The notes beneath the pieces are model-generated. The model had not been told where the DNA came from. It worked only from the letters and a program-made list of their open reading frames with translations, and searched no databases. This document shows, piece after piece, positions 5,987 to 15,800 of a DNA stretch of 21,529 nt. Source of the DNA: VSJD01 sp041653875 (lineage in GTDB: Bacteria > Verrucomicrobiota > Kiritimatiellia > JAAZAB01). The first letter of the stretch is position 1. Every line of letters begins with the position of its first letter. Position numbers and translations under genes: made by a program. The stretch covers positions 1 through 21,529 of the forward strand of contig JBAZEM010000033.1 in the NCBI GenBank assembly GCA_041653875.1. The letters run 5' to 3'.

Positions 5987-7736
5987 ACGGAGATACAAGA
6001 ATCGCCTGGTCGGTTTGGCCGTATTTATGATGCTGGCGTTGGTCGGCGTCGATGCCCGCCTGGTCTATTTGCATTTTCACCTTGGGCCCGGCGTGGATCG
6101 CGAAGCCCGGATCACCGCCATGCGCCAGTTCCAGGAAAGGCTGGCGGTGGGCCGCGGCAAGATCCTGGATCGTAATGGCAACGTGCTGGCCATGGATTTG
6201 GTGAAGCAGGAACTGTGCGCCAGCCCCGCCGAAATCGCCGGCAACAGCAATGTCCAGACCGTGGCCGAAACCATCGGCCGGATCCTGAACGTGGAGCCGC
6301 GCGTGCTCATGGACCGGATCAACCGGCCGGAGCGTCAGTTTGTCTATGTGGCCGGGTTCGGCCATATGCTCGAGGACGATCAAGCCGAGGCCCTGGCGCG
6401 CGCGAAACTGCCCGGCGTGTTCCTGAAGGACGCCATGACGCGGCTGTATCCGCGCGGCGCCAGCCTCTGTCATGTGCTCGGGTATGTCAATCTCGGTCCG
6501 GAACGCAACGGCTGTGCCGGGATCGAGCAGCGCTGGGACCGTTATCTGCGGGGCGTGCCGGGGTTGCTGGTCAGCGAGCGGGACGGTCACCGCCGCGAAC
6601 TGTATGACCGCCGCCTGTTGGAAATCAAGCCGCGCCCGGGCGCCAGTGTCACGCTGACGATCGACCAGTATGTGCAATACATCGTCGAGCGCGCGCTGGA
6701 AAACGCCGTGCGCGAACAGCGCGCCAAGGCCGCCTGGGCGATCGTCGAGAATGTGCGCACGGGTGAAATCCTGGCGATGGCCAATGTGCCGGTTTTCGAT
6801 CCGCGCGCTTTTCGGGAGACGGCGCCGGACAGCATGCGCAATCGCTGTATTGCCAATAATTACGAGCCGGGCTCCACCTTCAAGGTAACCGTCGTGGCGG
6901 CGGCCCTGAATGAAAAAATAGTGGCGCCCGCCCAGATATTCGATTGTGAAAACGGCGCCTGGTTTTATCAGCGGCGGCCCTTGCATGATTTTCATCCCTA
7001 TGGCAATCTGTCGGTGGCCGATATCATCAAAAAATCCAGCAATATCGGCGCGGCCAAAATCGCCGTGCTCCTGGGCAATGAGCGCCTATATGCCTATTTG
7101 AAGCAATTTGGCATTGGCGAATGCACCGGCATCGAATTGCCGGGCGAGGAGGGCGGTTTGTTGTGGCCGGTCTCGAAATGGACCTCCATTTCGCCGACGC
7201 GGATTGCCATCGGCCATGAAGTGGCTGTCACCGCCTTGCAGATGCTGGGGGTGCTCTGTGCCATTGCCAACGACGGGGTGCGTATGAAACCGTACATTGT
7301 GCAGCAGGTTGTGGACGCGGATGGAAGCGTGCTTTATCAGCAGGCGCCGGTGATCGTCAATCAGCCCATTCGTCCGGACACGGCCCGGCTCATGAAAAGC
7401 CTGCTGGTGCGTGTCACCGAAGAGGGGGGGACCGGCGCCCGCGCCCGGGTCGAAGGCTATAACGTGGGCGGCAAAACCGGCACCGCCCAAAAGCCCGTCG
7501 CGGGGGGATATTCCGATAAACTGAACATGTCGTCCTTCATGGGATTTATTCCGGCCGAGGATCCGCAGCTTGCGATCATTGTGGTCCTGGATGAACCCAA
7601 CAGCGATGTGCGCACGGGCGGTTACGTGGCCGGTCCGGTGTTCAAGGAAATTGCCGAACAATCCGTGCGGTACCTGGATATTGCGCCCCGAGGCGAGGCC
7701 GCCGTGGCCGGCCGGGTAGGACCGGGCGCGATCTAA
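5979..7736 (+). CDS. ftsI: Septal peptidoglycan transpeptidase FtsI (PBP3-type)
   Basis: This class B penicillin-binding protein has 585 residues and cross-links septal peptidoglycan. One N-terminal membrane helix (about residues 8-31) anchors it; a PBP dimerisation-type domain follows, then the transpeptidase domain. All three catalytic motifs are present: S299-T-F-K302 in YEPGSTFKV, S353-S-N355, and K499-T-G-T502. There is no PASTA domain. ATG 5979 is chosen over ATG 5952 because AAGG (5965-5968) lies 10 nt upstream and it overlaps the ftsL stop in the usual coupled way. The 612 bp that follow break the tight spacing seen before it. Confidence 0.96.
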   Translation: MIERRYKNRLVGLAVFMMLALVGVDARLVYLHFHLGPGVDREARITAMRQFQERLAVGRGKILDRNGNVLAMDLVKQELCASPAEIAGNSNVQTVAETIGRILNVEPRVLMDRINRPERQFVYVAGFGHMLEDDQAEALARAKLPGVFLKDAMTRLYPRGASLCHVLGYVNLGPERNGCAGIEQRWDRYLRGVPGLLVSERDGHRRELYDRRLLEIKPRPGASVTLTIDQYVQYIVERALENAVREQRAKAAWAIVENVRTGEILAMANVPVFDPRAFRETAPDSMRNRCIANNYEPGSTFKVTVVAAALNEKIVAPAQIFDCENGAWFYQRRPLHDFHPYGNLSVADIIKKSSNIGAAKIAVLLGNERLYAYLKQFGIGECTGIELPGEEGGLLWPVSKWTSISPTRIAIGHEVAVTALQMLGVLCAIANDGVRMKPYIVQQVVDADGSVLYQQAPVIVNQPIRPDTARLMKSLLVRVTEEGGTGARARVEGYNVGGKTGTAQKPVAGGYSDKLNMSSFMGFIPAEDPQLAIIVVLDEPNSDVRTGGYVAGPVFKEIAEQSVRYLDIAPRGEAAVAGRVGPGAI

Positions 7737-8348
7737 TGGGAAATTGTTCTTAGGTAAGGCCGGACTGCCAGTCCGGCCGCAGTCACGGAAGAACGGCGGG
7801 ACAAGGCTGTCCCGCCCTACCTTGCGGATTAAAGTATGCAGAGCGCGGTTTTACGCGCTCTGCGATAAGTGTATGTTAAAGAATTTCAATCTGATGTAGA
7901 GCCGGTTTTATACCGGCTATCCTATGCCGAAGATAGCCGACGTAAAGTCGGCTCTACATGAAAAAGTCGCCCCGCTTTGCGGGGCCTAATTTGATGTATA
8001 GGAAATCCAAACCCGCCGGGTCAGGGGACCCGGCCTACAATACTGTAGGCCCGGTGCCCTCACCGGGCGTTATGAAAAAGCCGCCCCGCTGCGGGGCCTA
8101 ACTTGATGCATAGGAATTTCAAAGTTTGTAGCCGCGAGACGACCCGCCTGTAACGCTTCGCGTAGCGATGCGGGCAGGTAGGCTCGCGCGGTTGACCGAA
8201 AACGCCAGGCTTCGCCGGAGCGCTTCGCCCAGACGAGTCGGCCTAAACGTCCGACGGCCTGCCCGCAGTGCTACAGCGTTGCAGGCGGGCTACAGCAAAA
8301 TAAAAGTTGCCCCGCTGCGGGGCCTAACTTGAACCGGGAAGTTGCATC
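7737..8348. repeat. Gene-free hairpin array between ftsI and murE
   Basis: I see no gene in these 612 bp, but many perfect stem-loops. Paired arms are 7758-7766/7770-7778, 7795-7803/7808-7816, 7838-7847/7854-7863, 8015-8022/8027-8034 and 8049-8056/8061-8068. An 11-bp outer stem, 7894-7904/7949-7959, encloses two inner hairpins. The segment 8130-8300 has longer diverged arms around GCGGGCAGG and GTAGC motifs. This resembles stacked REP-like elements. Possible roles are mRNA processing, partial termination, or simply an accumulation site for repeats. Confidence 0.8.
7959..8332. repeat. Three copies of a GCCCCGC/GCGGGGC hairpin unit
   Basis: The stems lie at 7969-7985, 8083-8097 and 8309-8323. 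Copies 1 and 2 share about 50 bp, from TGAAAAAG before the stem to GATGyATAGGAA after it; copy 3 is partial and ends just before the murE SD. Read on the minus strand, each stem is followed by a T-rich run (ACTTTTT, GGCTTTTT, AACTTTT), so each looks like an intrinsic terminator against antisense transcription. Confidence 0.75.
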
Positions 8349-9824
8349 ATGAAACTAAACACATTGCTCGCCGTCATCAAACCGCTGGCGCTTGGCGGGT
8401 CGGGGGATCCTGACATCAAGGGCCTGGCGTATGACTCCCGCAAGGTCAAACCGGGATTCGTTTTCTTCGCCTTGCATGGCCAGAACCAGGATGGCAACCA
8501 GTTTGTCCGGGATGCGCTGACGCGCGGCGCCGCGGCGGTGGTCTCGGACCAGGCCGCCCCGGCCGGCCACGGACCCGCGATCTTCGTCCGCGTCGGCGAC
8601 CCGCGTCAGGCCATGGCGGAAATGGCTGCCGCGTTTTATAATGACCCCTCGGCCAGTCTGCAGGTGGTTGGCGTAACGGGCACCAACGGCAAAACCACAA
8701 CGGCTTTCATGTTGCGGGATATTTTTGCCGATGCCGGCCGCCGTCCGGGCCTGATCGGCACGGTGTCCTACGAAATCGGCGACCGCATAATTCCGGCCAG
8801 CCGCACAACGCCGGAATCCGTTGACCTGCAGGATATGCTTGCCCAGATGGTGCATGTCGGTTGCCGGAGCGCCATCATGGAGGTGTCGTCGCATGCGCTG
8901 ATCCAGAAGCGTGTGGGGGGCATCGATTTCGATGTCGCCGTATTTACCAATCTGACGCATGACCATCTCGACTACCATGCGACGAGGGAAAATTATTTTC
9001 AGGCCAAGACGCTGTTGTTCCGGGGTTTGAACCGCTGTCGCAAAAAACCGGTGGCGGTTGTCAATCTGGATGATCCCAGCGGCCGCGAATTGGTCCGGAA
9101 CGTGCCGATCGAGGCGGAATTGATTACCTATGCCGCCGGCCAGGAAGCCGCCGTGCGCGCAGTCAATCTGCGGATCACGTCGGCCGGCAGTGTCTTTGAC
9201 GTGCAGAGCCCCTGGGGCGAAGCCCAAGTCAGGCTGAAACTTCTGGGGCAATACAATGTCAGTAACGCCCTGGCGGCCTTGGCCACGGCGGGGGGCGTCG
9301 GGATGCCGTTGGCGCATGCGGCCCGGGTGGTGTCCCAAATGATGGCCGTGCCCGGCCGCTTGGAGGAAATTTCCATCGAGGGCGGGTTCCAAGTGTTCGT
9401 GGATTATGCGCATACGGAGGACGCCTTGCAGAATGTGCTCTCCACCTTGCGCGCAATCACGCCCGGCAAGCTCATGGTGGTCTTCGGCTGCGGCGGCAAC
9501 CGCGACCGTAAAAAGCGTCCGCTCATGGGCGCCGTGGCCACGCGTCTGGCCGATTATGTCCTGCTGACGTCCGATAATCCCCGCAAGGAAGATCCGATCG
9601 AGATCATCGCCGAGATCCGCGCGGGATGCAAGCAAAGCGACAACGTCGAGGTTGTCGAGGACCGCCACGAGGCCATCGTCCGCGCGCTTTCCATGGCGGA
9701 GAAGGGCGACGTGGTGCTGATCGCCGGCAAGGGCCATGAGAACTATCAGGAGTTCGCCAATACCGTTATCCCCTTCGACGACCGGCAGGTCGTGCGGGAA
9801 TGCCTGGGAATCAGTCATGCCTAA
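8349..9824 (+). CDS. murE: UDP-MurNAc-L-Ala-D-Glu:meso-diaminopimelate ligase MurE
   Basis: This 491-residue, normal-length enzyme adds the third amino acid to the peptidoglycan stem peptide in the cytoplasm, using ATP. The three Mur-ligase domains are evident: N-terminal UDP-substrate domain with YDSRKVKPGFVFFA, central ATPase domain with GTNGKTT (111-117), and C-terminal domain. The D409-N-P-R412 motif, as in meso-diaminopimelate-specific enzymes, indicates a DAP-type wall rather than lysine. ATG 8349 follows GGGAAG (8336-8341). Its end overlaps murF by 8 bp. Confidence 0.97.
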   Translation: MKLNTLLAVIKPLALGGSGDPDIKGLAYDSRKVKPGFVFFALHGQNQDGNQFVRDALTRGAAAVVSDQAAPAGHGPAIFVRVGDPRQAMAEMAAAFYNDPSASLQVVGVTGTNGKTTTAFMLRDIFADAGRRPGLIGTVSYEIGDRIIPASRTTPESVDLQDMLAQMVHVGCRSAIMEVSSHALIQKRVGGIDFDVAVFTNLTHDHLDYHATRENYFQAKTLLFRGLNRCRKKPVAVVNLDDPSGRELVRNVPIEAELITYAAGQEAAVRAVNLRITSAGSVFDVQSPWGEAQVRLKLLGQYNVSNALAALATAGGVGMPLAHAARVVSQMMAVPGRLEEISIEGGFQVFVDYAHTEDALQNVLSTLRAITPGKLMVVFGCGGNRDRKKRPLMGAVATRLADYVLLTSDNPRKEDPIEIIAEIRAGCKQSDNVEVVEDRHEAIVRALSMAEKGDVVLIAGKGHENYQEFANTVIPFDDRQVVRECLGISHA

Positions 9825-11214
9825 TTTCGATGCCCGCGAAGTGGCGCAATGGACCGGAGGCAAGTGGTGCTCTGGCCGGCCCGGCGCCATTACGGGAGTC
9901 TCCACCGATAGCCGCAAGTTGTGCCGCGGGGCCCTGTTCGTGGCTTTGCGCGGGCCGTTATTCGACGGGCACGCCTTTATCGGCGAGGCCTTCGCGCGCG
10001 GCGCGGCCGGCGCCGTGGTCGCTGAAAATGCGCCCGTTCCGCCGCAGGCGGGCCGTCCTTTCCTGCGCGTGCCGGATACCGCGCAAGCTCTGCGCGATAT
10101 GGCCGCCAATTATCGCCGCCGCATCCGGATCGCAATTGTGGCCGTCACGGGCAGTGTCGGCAAGACCACGGTCAAGGAAATGGTGGCCGATGTCCTGGCG
10201 CGGCGCCGGAAAGTCGCCCGCACGCTCGGCAATTGGAACAATGACATAGGCTTGCCGTTGAGTTTGCTGGCGATGGAACCGGAAACCAGCCTCGGCGTCT
10301 TCGAGATCGGTATGAACCATCCGGGGGAACTGGCCGCCCTCTGTCGCGTGCTTCAGCCCGATTGGGGCCTGATAACGACTATTGGTCCGGTGCACTTGGA
10401 ATTTTTCAAGTCCGTGGAGGCGATTGCCGCCGAAAAGAGCGCCTTGCTTAAAAGCCTGCCGGCCGGCGGCGTGGCGGTTCTGCGTTGCGATGAGCCCTAT
10501 TTCGAACTATTGCGCGCCGCCGCCCCGGGCCGGGTCATTACCCTGGCATTGAGCGGCGCCGGCCGAGTTGTCGGCGCGGCGGATTATCGATGTTCCCAGC
10601 CGGACGCGCTCGGCCAAATTGAAATCCGTGAATGTGCGACGGGCGAAGTCTGCCGCCTGCAGGCGCCTCTCCCGGGCGCGCACCACGCGGCCAATACCCT
10701 GTATGCCGCGGCCGTGGGCCGCGCGCACGGCCTGGCCTGGGAGGAAATCCGCTCCGCGCTGGAAAGCTATCGTTCCCCGCCCTTGCGCTGGGAGCGGCAG
10801 ATCGTGGCCGGCGTGACTGTCATTAACGATGCCTATAACGCCAACCCCGTGAGCATGGCCGCCGCCTTGCGGACTTTTGCGGAATTGCCGGTTGCGGGCG
10901 GGCGCTGGCTGGTATTGGCGGGTATGCTGGAATTGGGGCCTTTGCAAGAGCAGTGGCACCGGGACTTGGGGAAGTCGCTTGCGCCGGGGCCGTGGGCTGG
11001 TATTATAACGGTCGGGCCGCTGGGGGCGGTTATCGCCCGCGAAGCCGTGAACGCCGGCGTGAGCGCGGCGCGCGTGTTTCCATGCGTTGATCATGCCGCG
11101 GCGGCCGCAGTCCTTGTTTCACGCCTGCAACCCGGCGACGCCGTGCTGGTGAAAGCCTCCCGCGGCCAGCGTCTGGAACAGGTCCTGGCGTTATGGAAGG
11201 AACGGGTGCTTTGA
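9817..11214 (+). CDS. murF: UDP-MurNAc-tripeptide:D-Ala-D-Ala ligase MurF
   Basis: This 465-residue enzyme adds the D-Ala-D-Ala dipeptide to complete the UDP-MurNAc pentapeptide. Visible are the substrate-domain motif STDSRKLCRGALFVAL, the ATP loop GSVGKTT (112-118), the NWNNDIGLPLSLL segment and the family signature INDAYNANPVSM. The start at 9817 overlaps the murE stop by 8 bp, with GGGA at 9806-9809; longer in-frame starts lie inside murE and are rejected. Here mraY follows only after the inserted four-helix-bundle gene. Confidence 0.97.
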   Translation: MPNFDAREVAQWTGGKWCSGRPGAITGVSTDSRKLCRGALFVALRGPLFDGHAFIGEAFARGAAGAVVAENAPVPPQAGRPFLRVPDTAQALRDMAANYRRRIRIAIVAVTGSVGKTTVKEMVADVLARRRKVARTLGNWNNDIGLPLSLLAMEPETSLGVFEIGMNHPGELAALCRVLQPDWGLITTIGPVHLEFFKSVEAIAAEKSALLKSLPAGGVAVLRCDEPYFELLRAAAPGRVITLALSGAGRVVGAADYRCSQPDALGQIEIRECATGEVCRLQAPLPGAHHAANTLYAAAVGRAHGLAWEEIRSALESYRSPPLRWERQIVAGVTVINDAYNANPVSMAAALRTFAELPVAGGRWLVLAGMLELGPLQEQWHRDLGKSLAPGPWAGIITVGPLGAVIAREAVNAGVSAARVFPCVDHAAAAAVLVSRLQPGDAVLVKASRGQRLEQVLALWKERVL

Positions 11215-11243
11215 AGCGGAATAACTGTTCAGGCAGCCAGAAG

Positions 11244-11271
11244 TCAGAAGTCAGAATCCAGGAGTCAGAAT
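11244..11271 (+). repeat. Left inverted repeat of the four-helix-bundle unit
   Basis: This 28-bp arm matches the reverse complement of 11622-11649 at 27 of 28 positions and is made of GTCAGAA-like units; further copies extend left to about 11234. It contains the AGGAG SD (11260-11264) and the first two bases of the ATG of the enclosed gene. Confidence 0.9.
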
Positions 11272-11635
11272 GAGAATACCGGCGACGAGATTTGAGGACT
11301 TGGTAGTGTGGCAAAAGGCCCATCAGTTTGTGCTTGCGGCCTACCGTTTATCTCAAACATTCCCCCGATCTGAAATCTATGGTCTGTCGTCTCAATTTCG
11401 GCGCGCTGCCGTCTCCATTGCCGCGAACATTGCGGAAGGATTCAGGAAACGTGGGAAAGCGGACAAACTCCGCTTTTTCAACATCGCACAAGGTTCCATC
11501 GCGGAATCCCGATACTATCTGATTCTTTCCAGGGACCTCGATTACTGCACTGTTGACGAGTTGAACCAGTTGCTTGAAGAGGTCAGCAAGCTGCTGGAGG
11601 CCTATTCGCATGCCATTCTGAATTCTGACTCCTGA
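11270..11635 (+). CDS. Four-helix-bundle protein (23S rRNA intervening-sequence/S23 family)
   Basis: This 121-residue protein has the full family pattern: FEDLVVWQKAHQFV, SQFRRAAVSIAANIAEG, then KLRFFNIAQGSIAESRYYLIL and a final helix DELNQLLEEVSKLLEAY. The family was first seen encoded in 23S rRNA intervening sequences and is related to Avd of diversity-generating retroelements; it forms pentameric helical bundles thought to bind nucleic acid. Here it stands alone between murF and mraY. The flanking inverted repeats supply its SD (AGGAG, 5 nt from ATG) and its last residues and stop (LNSDS then TGA). This looks like a small insertable unit. No reverse transcriptase or template/variable repeat is visible nearby. 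Confidence 0.9.
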   Translation: MRIPATRFEDLVVWQKAHQFVLAAYRLSQTFPRSEIYGLSSQFRRAAVSIAANIAEGFRKRGKADKLRFFNIAQGSIAESRYYLILSRDLDYCTVDELNQLLEEVSKLLEAYSHAILNSDS

Positions 11636-11649
11636 ATTCTGACTTCTGA
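11622..11649 (-). repeat. Right inverted repeat of the four-helix-bundle unit
   Basis: This is the partner of 11244-11271 (27 of 28 bp). It encodes the last three residues and the TGA stop of the four-helix-bundle gene, and ends 9 nt before the mraY ATG. Confidence 0.9.
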
Positions 11650-11658
11650 GTAATTACG

Positions 11659-12771
11659 ATGCTTTATTACCTCCATTTGCTCTCGAATGATATTTCCTAT
11701 TTCCGCGTGTTCCAATACATCACCGTCCGGATTGTGGCCGGCGCCGGCACGGCGTTCCTGATCAGCCTGGTGCTGGGCCCCTGGGTCATCCGCCGGTTGA
11801 CGCGCCTGTGCGGCGGCGATGCGGCGCGCTACAAGGAGGACTTGCCGGCGCTCGACACTCTGCGCGGCGACAAGAAAAAAAACACTCCCACCATGGGCGG
11901 TCTGCTCATTATCCTGTCGATTGTCGGCGCCTGCCTGCTCTGGGGCGTTCTCACCAGTCCCATTCTCTGGCTGGTCCTGTTGACCTTGTGCGCGATGGGC
12001 GCCATCGGGTTCGCCGACGACTATATCAAGACCGTTAAACGAAATCCGAAAGGATTGCGCGCGCGGACTAAGTTGCTGTTGCAGGTAATTTGGGTGGCGC
12101 TATTTACAGGGGTTGTGCTGGTTCTGCCTGCCACTCGCGATCATGCGCGCCAGTTGATGATTCCGTTTTTCAAAGCGCCTCTGATTCCGGAAATGTGTCT
12201 GATATGCGTTTTTCTGTTTGTGGCCCTGGTGGTGATCGGCGCCAGCAATGCCGTCAACCTGACCGACGGCCTCGATGGGCTGGCCATCGGCTGTGCCGGT
12301 TCCGTGGCGCTGGCGTACACGGTCATGGCGTATGTGGCCGGACATGCCGTGCTGGCGGCCTACCTGCAGGTGCCGAACGTGCCGGAAGCGGGCGAACTGG
12401 CTGTCTTTTGCGGCTGCATGCTGGGCGCCTGTCTCGGCTTCCTCTGGTTTAACTGCCATCCGGCCATGGTATTCATGGGCGATACCGGCAGTCTGGCGCT
12501 GGGCGGCGCCATCGGTTGCGTTGCGGTGCTGATCAAGCAGGAGTTGACGCTGGTGGTTGTCGGCGGGGTGTTTGTGCTGGAAGCCATAAGCGTTATTTTG
12601 CAGGTGGGGTTCTTTAAATGGAAGCGCCGCCGTATTTTTGTGTGCTCCCCGATCCATCATCACTTCGAGTTGAAGAAAGCCCCCTGGAGCGAAACGCAGG
12701 TGACGGTCCGGTTTTGGATTATTTCCATCATTTTCGCGCTCATCGGCGTCCTCCTGCTGAAAATCCGTTGA
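11659..12771 (+). CDS. mraY: Phospho-N-acetylmuramoyl-pentapeptide transferase MraY
   Basis: This 370-residue polytopic membrane enzyme transfers phospho-MurNAc-pentapeptide to undecaprenyl phosphate, forming lipid I. The catalytic and substrate motifs are intact: FADDYIKTVKRNPKGLRARTK, NAVNLTDGLDGLAIG, FMGDTGSLALGG and the HHHFELK loop near the C-terminus. About ten membrane helices are expected. No good SD precedes ATG 11659, perhaps because the repeat of the inserted unit ends there. The expected next genes murD and ftsW are absent; an rhs gene follows instead. Confidence 0.97.
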   Translation: MLYYLHLLSNDISYFRVFQYITVRIVAGAGTAFLISLVLGPWVIRRLTRLCGGDAARYKEDLPALDTLRGDKKKNTPTMGGLLIILSIVGACLLWGVLTSPILWLVLLTLCAMGAIGFADDYIKTVKRNPKGLRARTKLLLQVIWVALFTGVVLVLPATRDHARQLMIPFFKAPLIPEMCLICVFLFVALVVIGASNAVNLTDGLDGLAIGCAGSVALAYTVMAYVAGHAVLAAYLQVPNVPEAGELAVFCGCMLGACLGFLWFNCHPAMVFMGDTGSLALGGAIGCVAVLIKQELTLVVVGGVFVLEAISVILQVGFFKWKRRRIFVCSPIHHHFELKKAPWSETQVTVRFWIISIIFALIGVLLLKIR

Positions 12772-12793
12772 TGCAACATGGTCCGGGAAGAAC

Positions 12794-12840
12794 CACGCCT
12801 TCACAGGCGCGGCTACGTAGCCGCCGGTGTAAACCGGTGG
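12794..12840. repeat. Hairpin cluster between mraY and rhs
   Basis: The 76-bp gap contains a perfect 16-bp palindrome GCGGCTACGTAGCCGC (12809-12824), a small CGCCT/AGGCG hairpin just before it and a CCGGT/ACCGG hairpin just after. The style matches the ftsI-murE array. It may end dcw transcription and lies at the point where gene order is broken. Confidence 0.55.
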
Positions 12841-12847
12841 TAATCAG

Positions 12848-15800
12848 TTGTTCAGGGCCTATCGCTCGTTATGGACGTACCCAAAATTCCCGGTTATATT
12901 GCAGTCTGTGAGCGTGGCCGGTGTGGGAAGCCGGTTTGGATTCGATCATTCCACTCCTGAGCGACTGGTATCATGGAGTCACGGCGGAGGTGCGCCGGAA
13001 CGGTATGAGTATGACGCCATCGGCGGCTTGGCCCAAGTGATCCGTCCGGATGGGCGTAAAGAGAAGTTTCATACAGTTTTTCTGTTCAAGGAAGGCAAGG
13101 AAAAGAAGGCGGGCGATGTTCCGGCCTTGAAAGATTATTCCTTACAGGCCGATGCGGATTACACGTATAATTATCCGGCCTTTGACTCGGTAACTGCCAA
13201 GGACAAATTAGGGCGGAAATGGTCAATCGATTTCGATCATTATCGCGGAGTGATGAAATCCACGGATCCACTGGGGCGAAAAACTGTGGCTAAGTATTAT
13301 CGTCAGTTTGGGGCACTCCATGCTTTCAAGCTGCGTCAGGTCGAGGATGCCGAGGGGCGTGTGGTGGTGAAAAACGCGTATGACGAGAAAGGTAATTTAT
13401 TACGGACGCGCGATCTGATCGGCACAGTGACCGAGTTTGAAATGAATCCACAAGGGAAAGTCGGCAAAGTCATTCGCACCTATAAAGGGGGCGCGCCGGA
13501 AACGGTGGCCGTGATGGAATACAATAAAGAAGGTCGCTTGATCGTATTGACGGACGCTCTGAATCAGCGGCAGGAATGGCGTTACAATCAGTCTGGCGAC
13601 TTGGCGGAGGCCGTGGATCAGGAAGGTCGCCGGTATCAGTTCGATTACGATAGCCGTGGATTGTTGCTATCCTACACGGATGCGGAAGGCAATTTATGGA
13701 AAATTGATTATGATGCCCAGGGGCGGCTGGCACGGATGACCTCGCCTATCGGTGTGAAGACAGAATATAAAACGGATCAGGCTGGACGGGTAACAGCCGT
13801 GGAACGACTTCTGCCCGGAGGAAACGAGCAGGCGACGGCATTGATGAAACGGGCTTATGACGCAGCCGGACGCCCGGCGAGCGTCACCGATGCGCTGGGC
13901 CGGACAGCGAAGTATGAATATGACAGTCAAGGCCGACCGGCGAGCACAGTGAATCCGCTGGGGGTGGCCACGCGGTGCGAATATGACGAGGCGAATCGGT
14001 TGCGGAGTTTCTGGATGGCTGGGAATGACGGAAGCGTTCGCGGGAAGACGACTCTGGGTTACACGGCGCTGGATCAGCCGGAAAAGCAGGTTGACGCGCT
14101 GGGGAATGAGTTGACCTGGCAATACGATTCCCATGGTCTGATGGTCGGTAAAAACATGGGCGACCAGAAGATTGGTTATACCTATGACAAATATGGCCGG
14201 CCGGCAACTGTGGATTACGGTGCAAAGAACGTGGTGAAATATACCTACGATAACGCGGGGCGTCCGGCCACAATCAGCACACCAATGACCTCTGTCGATT
14301 ACCGCTATGACAAGCTGGGGCGGCTGATCGAAACGGTCCGGCGCCGCGGAACGGAATCCGACACGCTACAGGCGGGCGAGACCAATGTTCTGCATTACAG
14401 TTATACGCCCACGGGCCGGAAAGCGGCCGTGGAATGGCAACGGATGACGTCCGAAGGTATGACCAAGGGCCGGACGGAGTACCTGTACAATAAAGCCGGC
14501 GCCGTGGCGGAAATCCGAACGGACGGCAAGACCGTGGCGACGTACTCGTATGACAAACTTGGGAACCTGCTTGGAAAACAGTTGGCGGACGGCACACGGG
14601 AGTTGTATCGGCATGACACCTTGGGACGGATAACGGAACTGACGGTGAAATCGGCGTCAGGGAAGACACTGACGCAGGTTGCATATACGTGGGATAATGC
14701 AGATCAGTTGGTGAGCCGGACGTGGGACGGCAAGGCGCAAAATTATGTATATGACGAGGCTGGGCAATTGACGGGCGTGAAGTCGGTAAGCTTGCCGGAA
14801 GAACACTATGCCTACGACCCGGCAGGAAATATGATTGAAAAGGCGATTGGCGGCGAGAAGACGGCCATGACGTATGACCTGGCAAACCGGTTGCTGACGG
14901 CAACGGGCAAGCAGGAGGCGCGCTACGCTTATGACTCGGCCGGACGGATCAAGGAAGAAATCCTGGGTGGTCAAAAGACGCAATACGAATATGGGTTGTT
15001 GGGGAAGGTGAGTCGGGTGAAGGAGGGGGAGTCAAAACACGTGGATTATCAATACTGGCCCGACGGTCAGACAGCGTGGAAGGAAAGCAGTCTACCTGCC
15101 GCCAAAACTCCGGACTCCCCTACGCCCATACCTCATAACACCACCACGTCTTATTTGTGGGACGGCCTGGCCTTGCTAGCGCGTGGGGAGGAGAAATTCA
15201 CGATTGAGCCGCACATCTCCGGCGGTGTGCCGGTGATGGCATCCGGCAAGGAAGGCCAGACCGTGGTGATCTCCGACTTTCTGGGAACGACCTTGGGCGT
15301 GGTCAAGGGCGAAGAGTTTATTCCTACCTCTATGACCGCGTTTGGGGAGACTCCCAACCGTGAACCCGGAACGGTGAACCGTGAACCAGATTTTGAAGGG
15401 TTCTTCACCGGCAAGCCCTACGATTCGGACCTCAAAGCCTACACGTTCCTGTTTCGGAATTATCGTCCGGAACTGGGCCGATGGACGGCTAAGGATCCGG
15501 CTGGCTTTCCGGATGGGGCCAATAACTGGCTGTATGTGAATAATTCGGTCGTAGTCAATGTGGATCCCATTGGCGTATGGCTATCTCATGTCCACGCGAC
15601 ACTGACCATACAATGGGCATTAGAAGTGGGTTTCTCTCAAGCTGAAGCGAATATTATTGGCAATGCCGATGATGGAATAGATAGTGGCGCAACAGCTCCA
15701 GGTACAGATAATAGTTGGCACTTTGGGGCTACGCGCGCAACTCACTTTCGTGAGGAGCTTGACAATGCGTATAATTTAAGGGGCACGGACCGAAATGCAG

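Noticed and set aside
5976..6995. 339-codon minus-strand frame opposite ftsI
   Set aside because: It is antisense to the intact penicillin-binding protein and has no recognisable domain or SD.
8355..10109. 584-codon minus-strand frame opposite murE and the murF start
   Set aside because: It lies opposite two certain Mur ligase genes. Its His/Arg/Gln-rich composition is typical of a GC-rich antisense shadow.
11234..11650. Diversity-generating retroelement
   Set aside because: The four-helix-bundle protein resembles Avd, but no reverse transcriptase or template/variable repeat pair is visible in the window.
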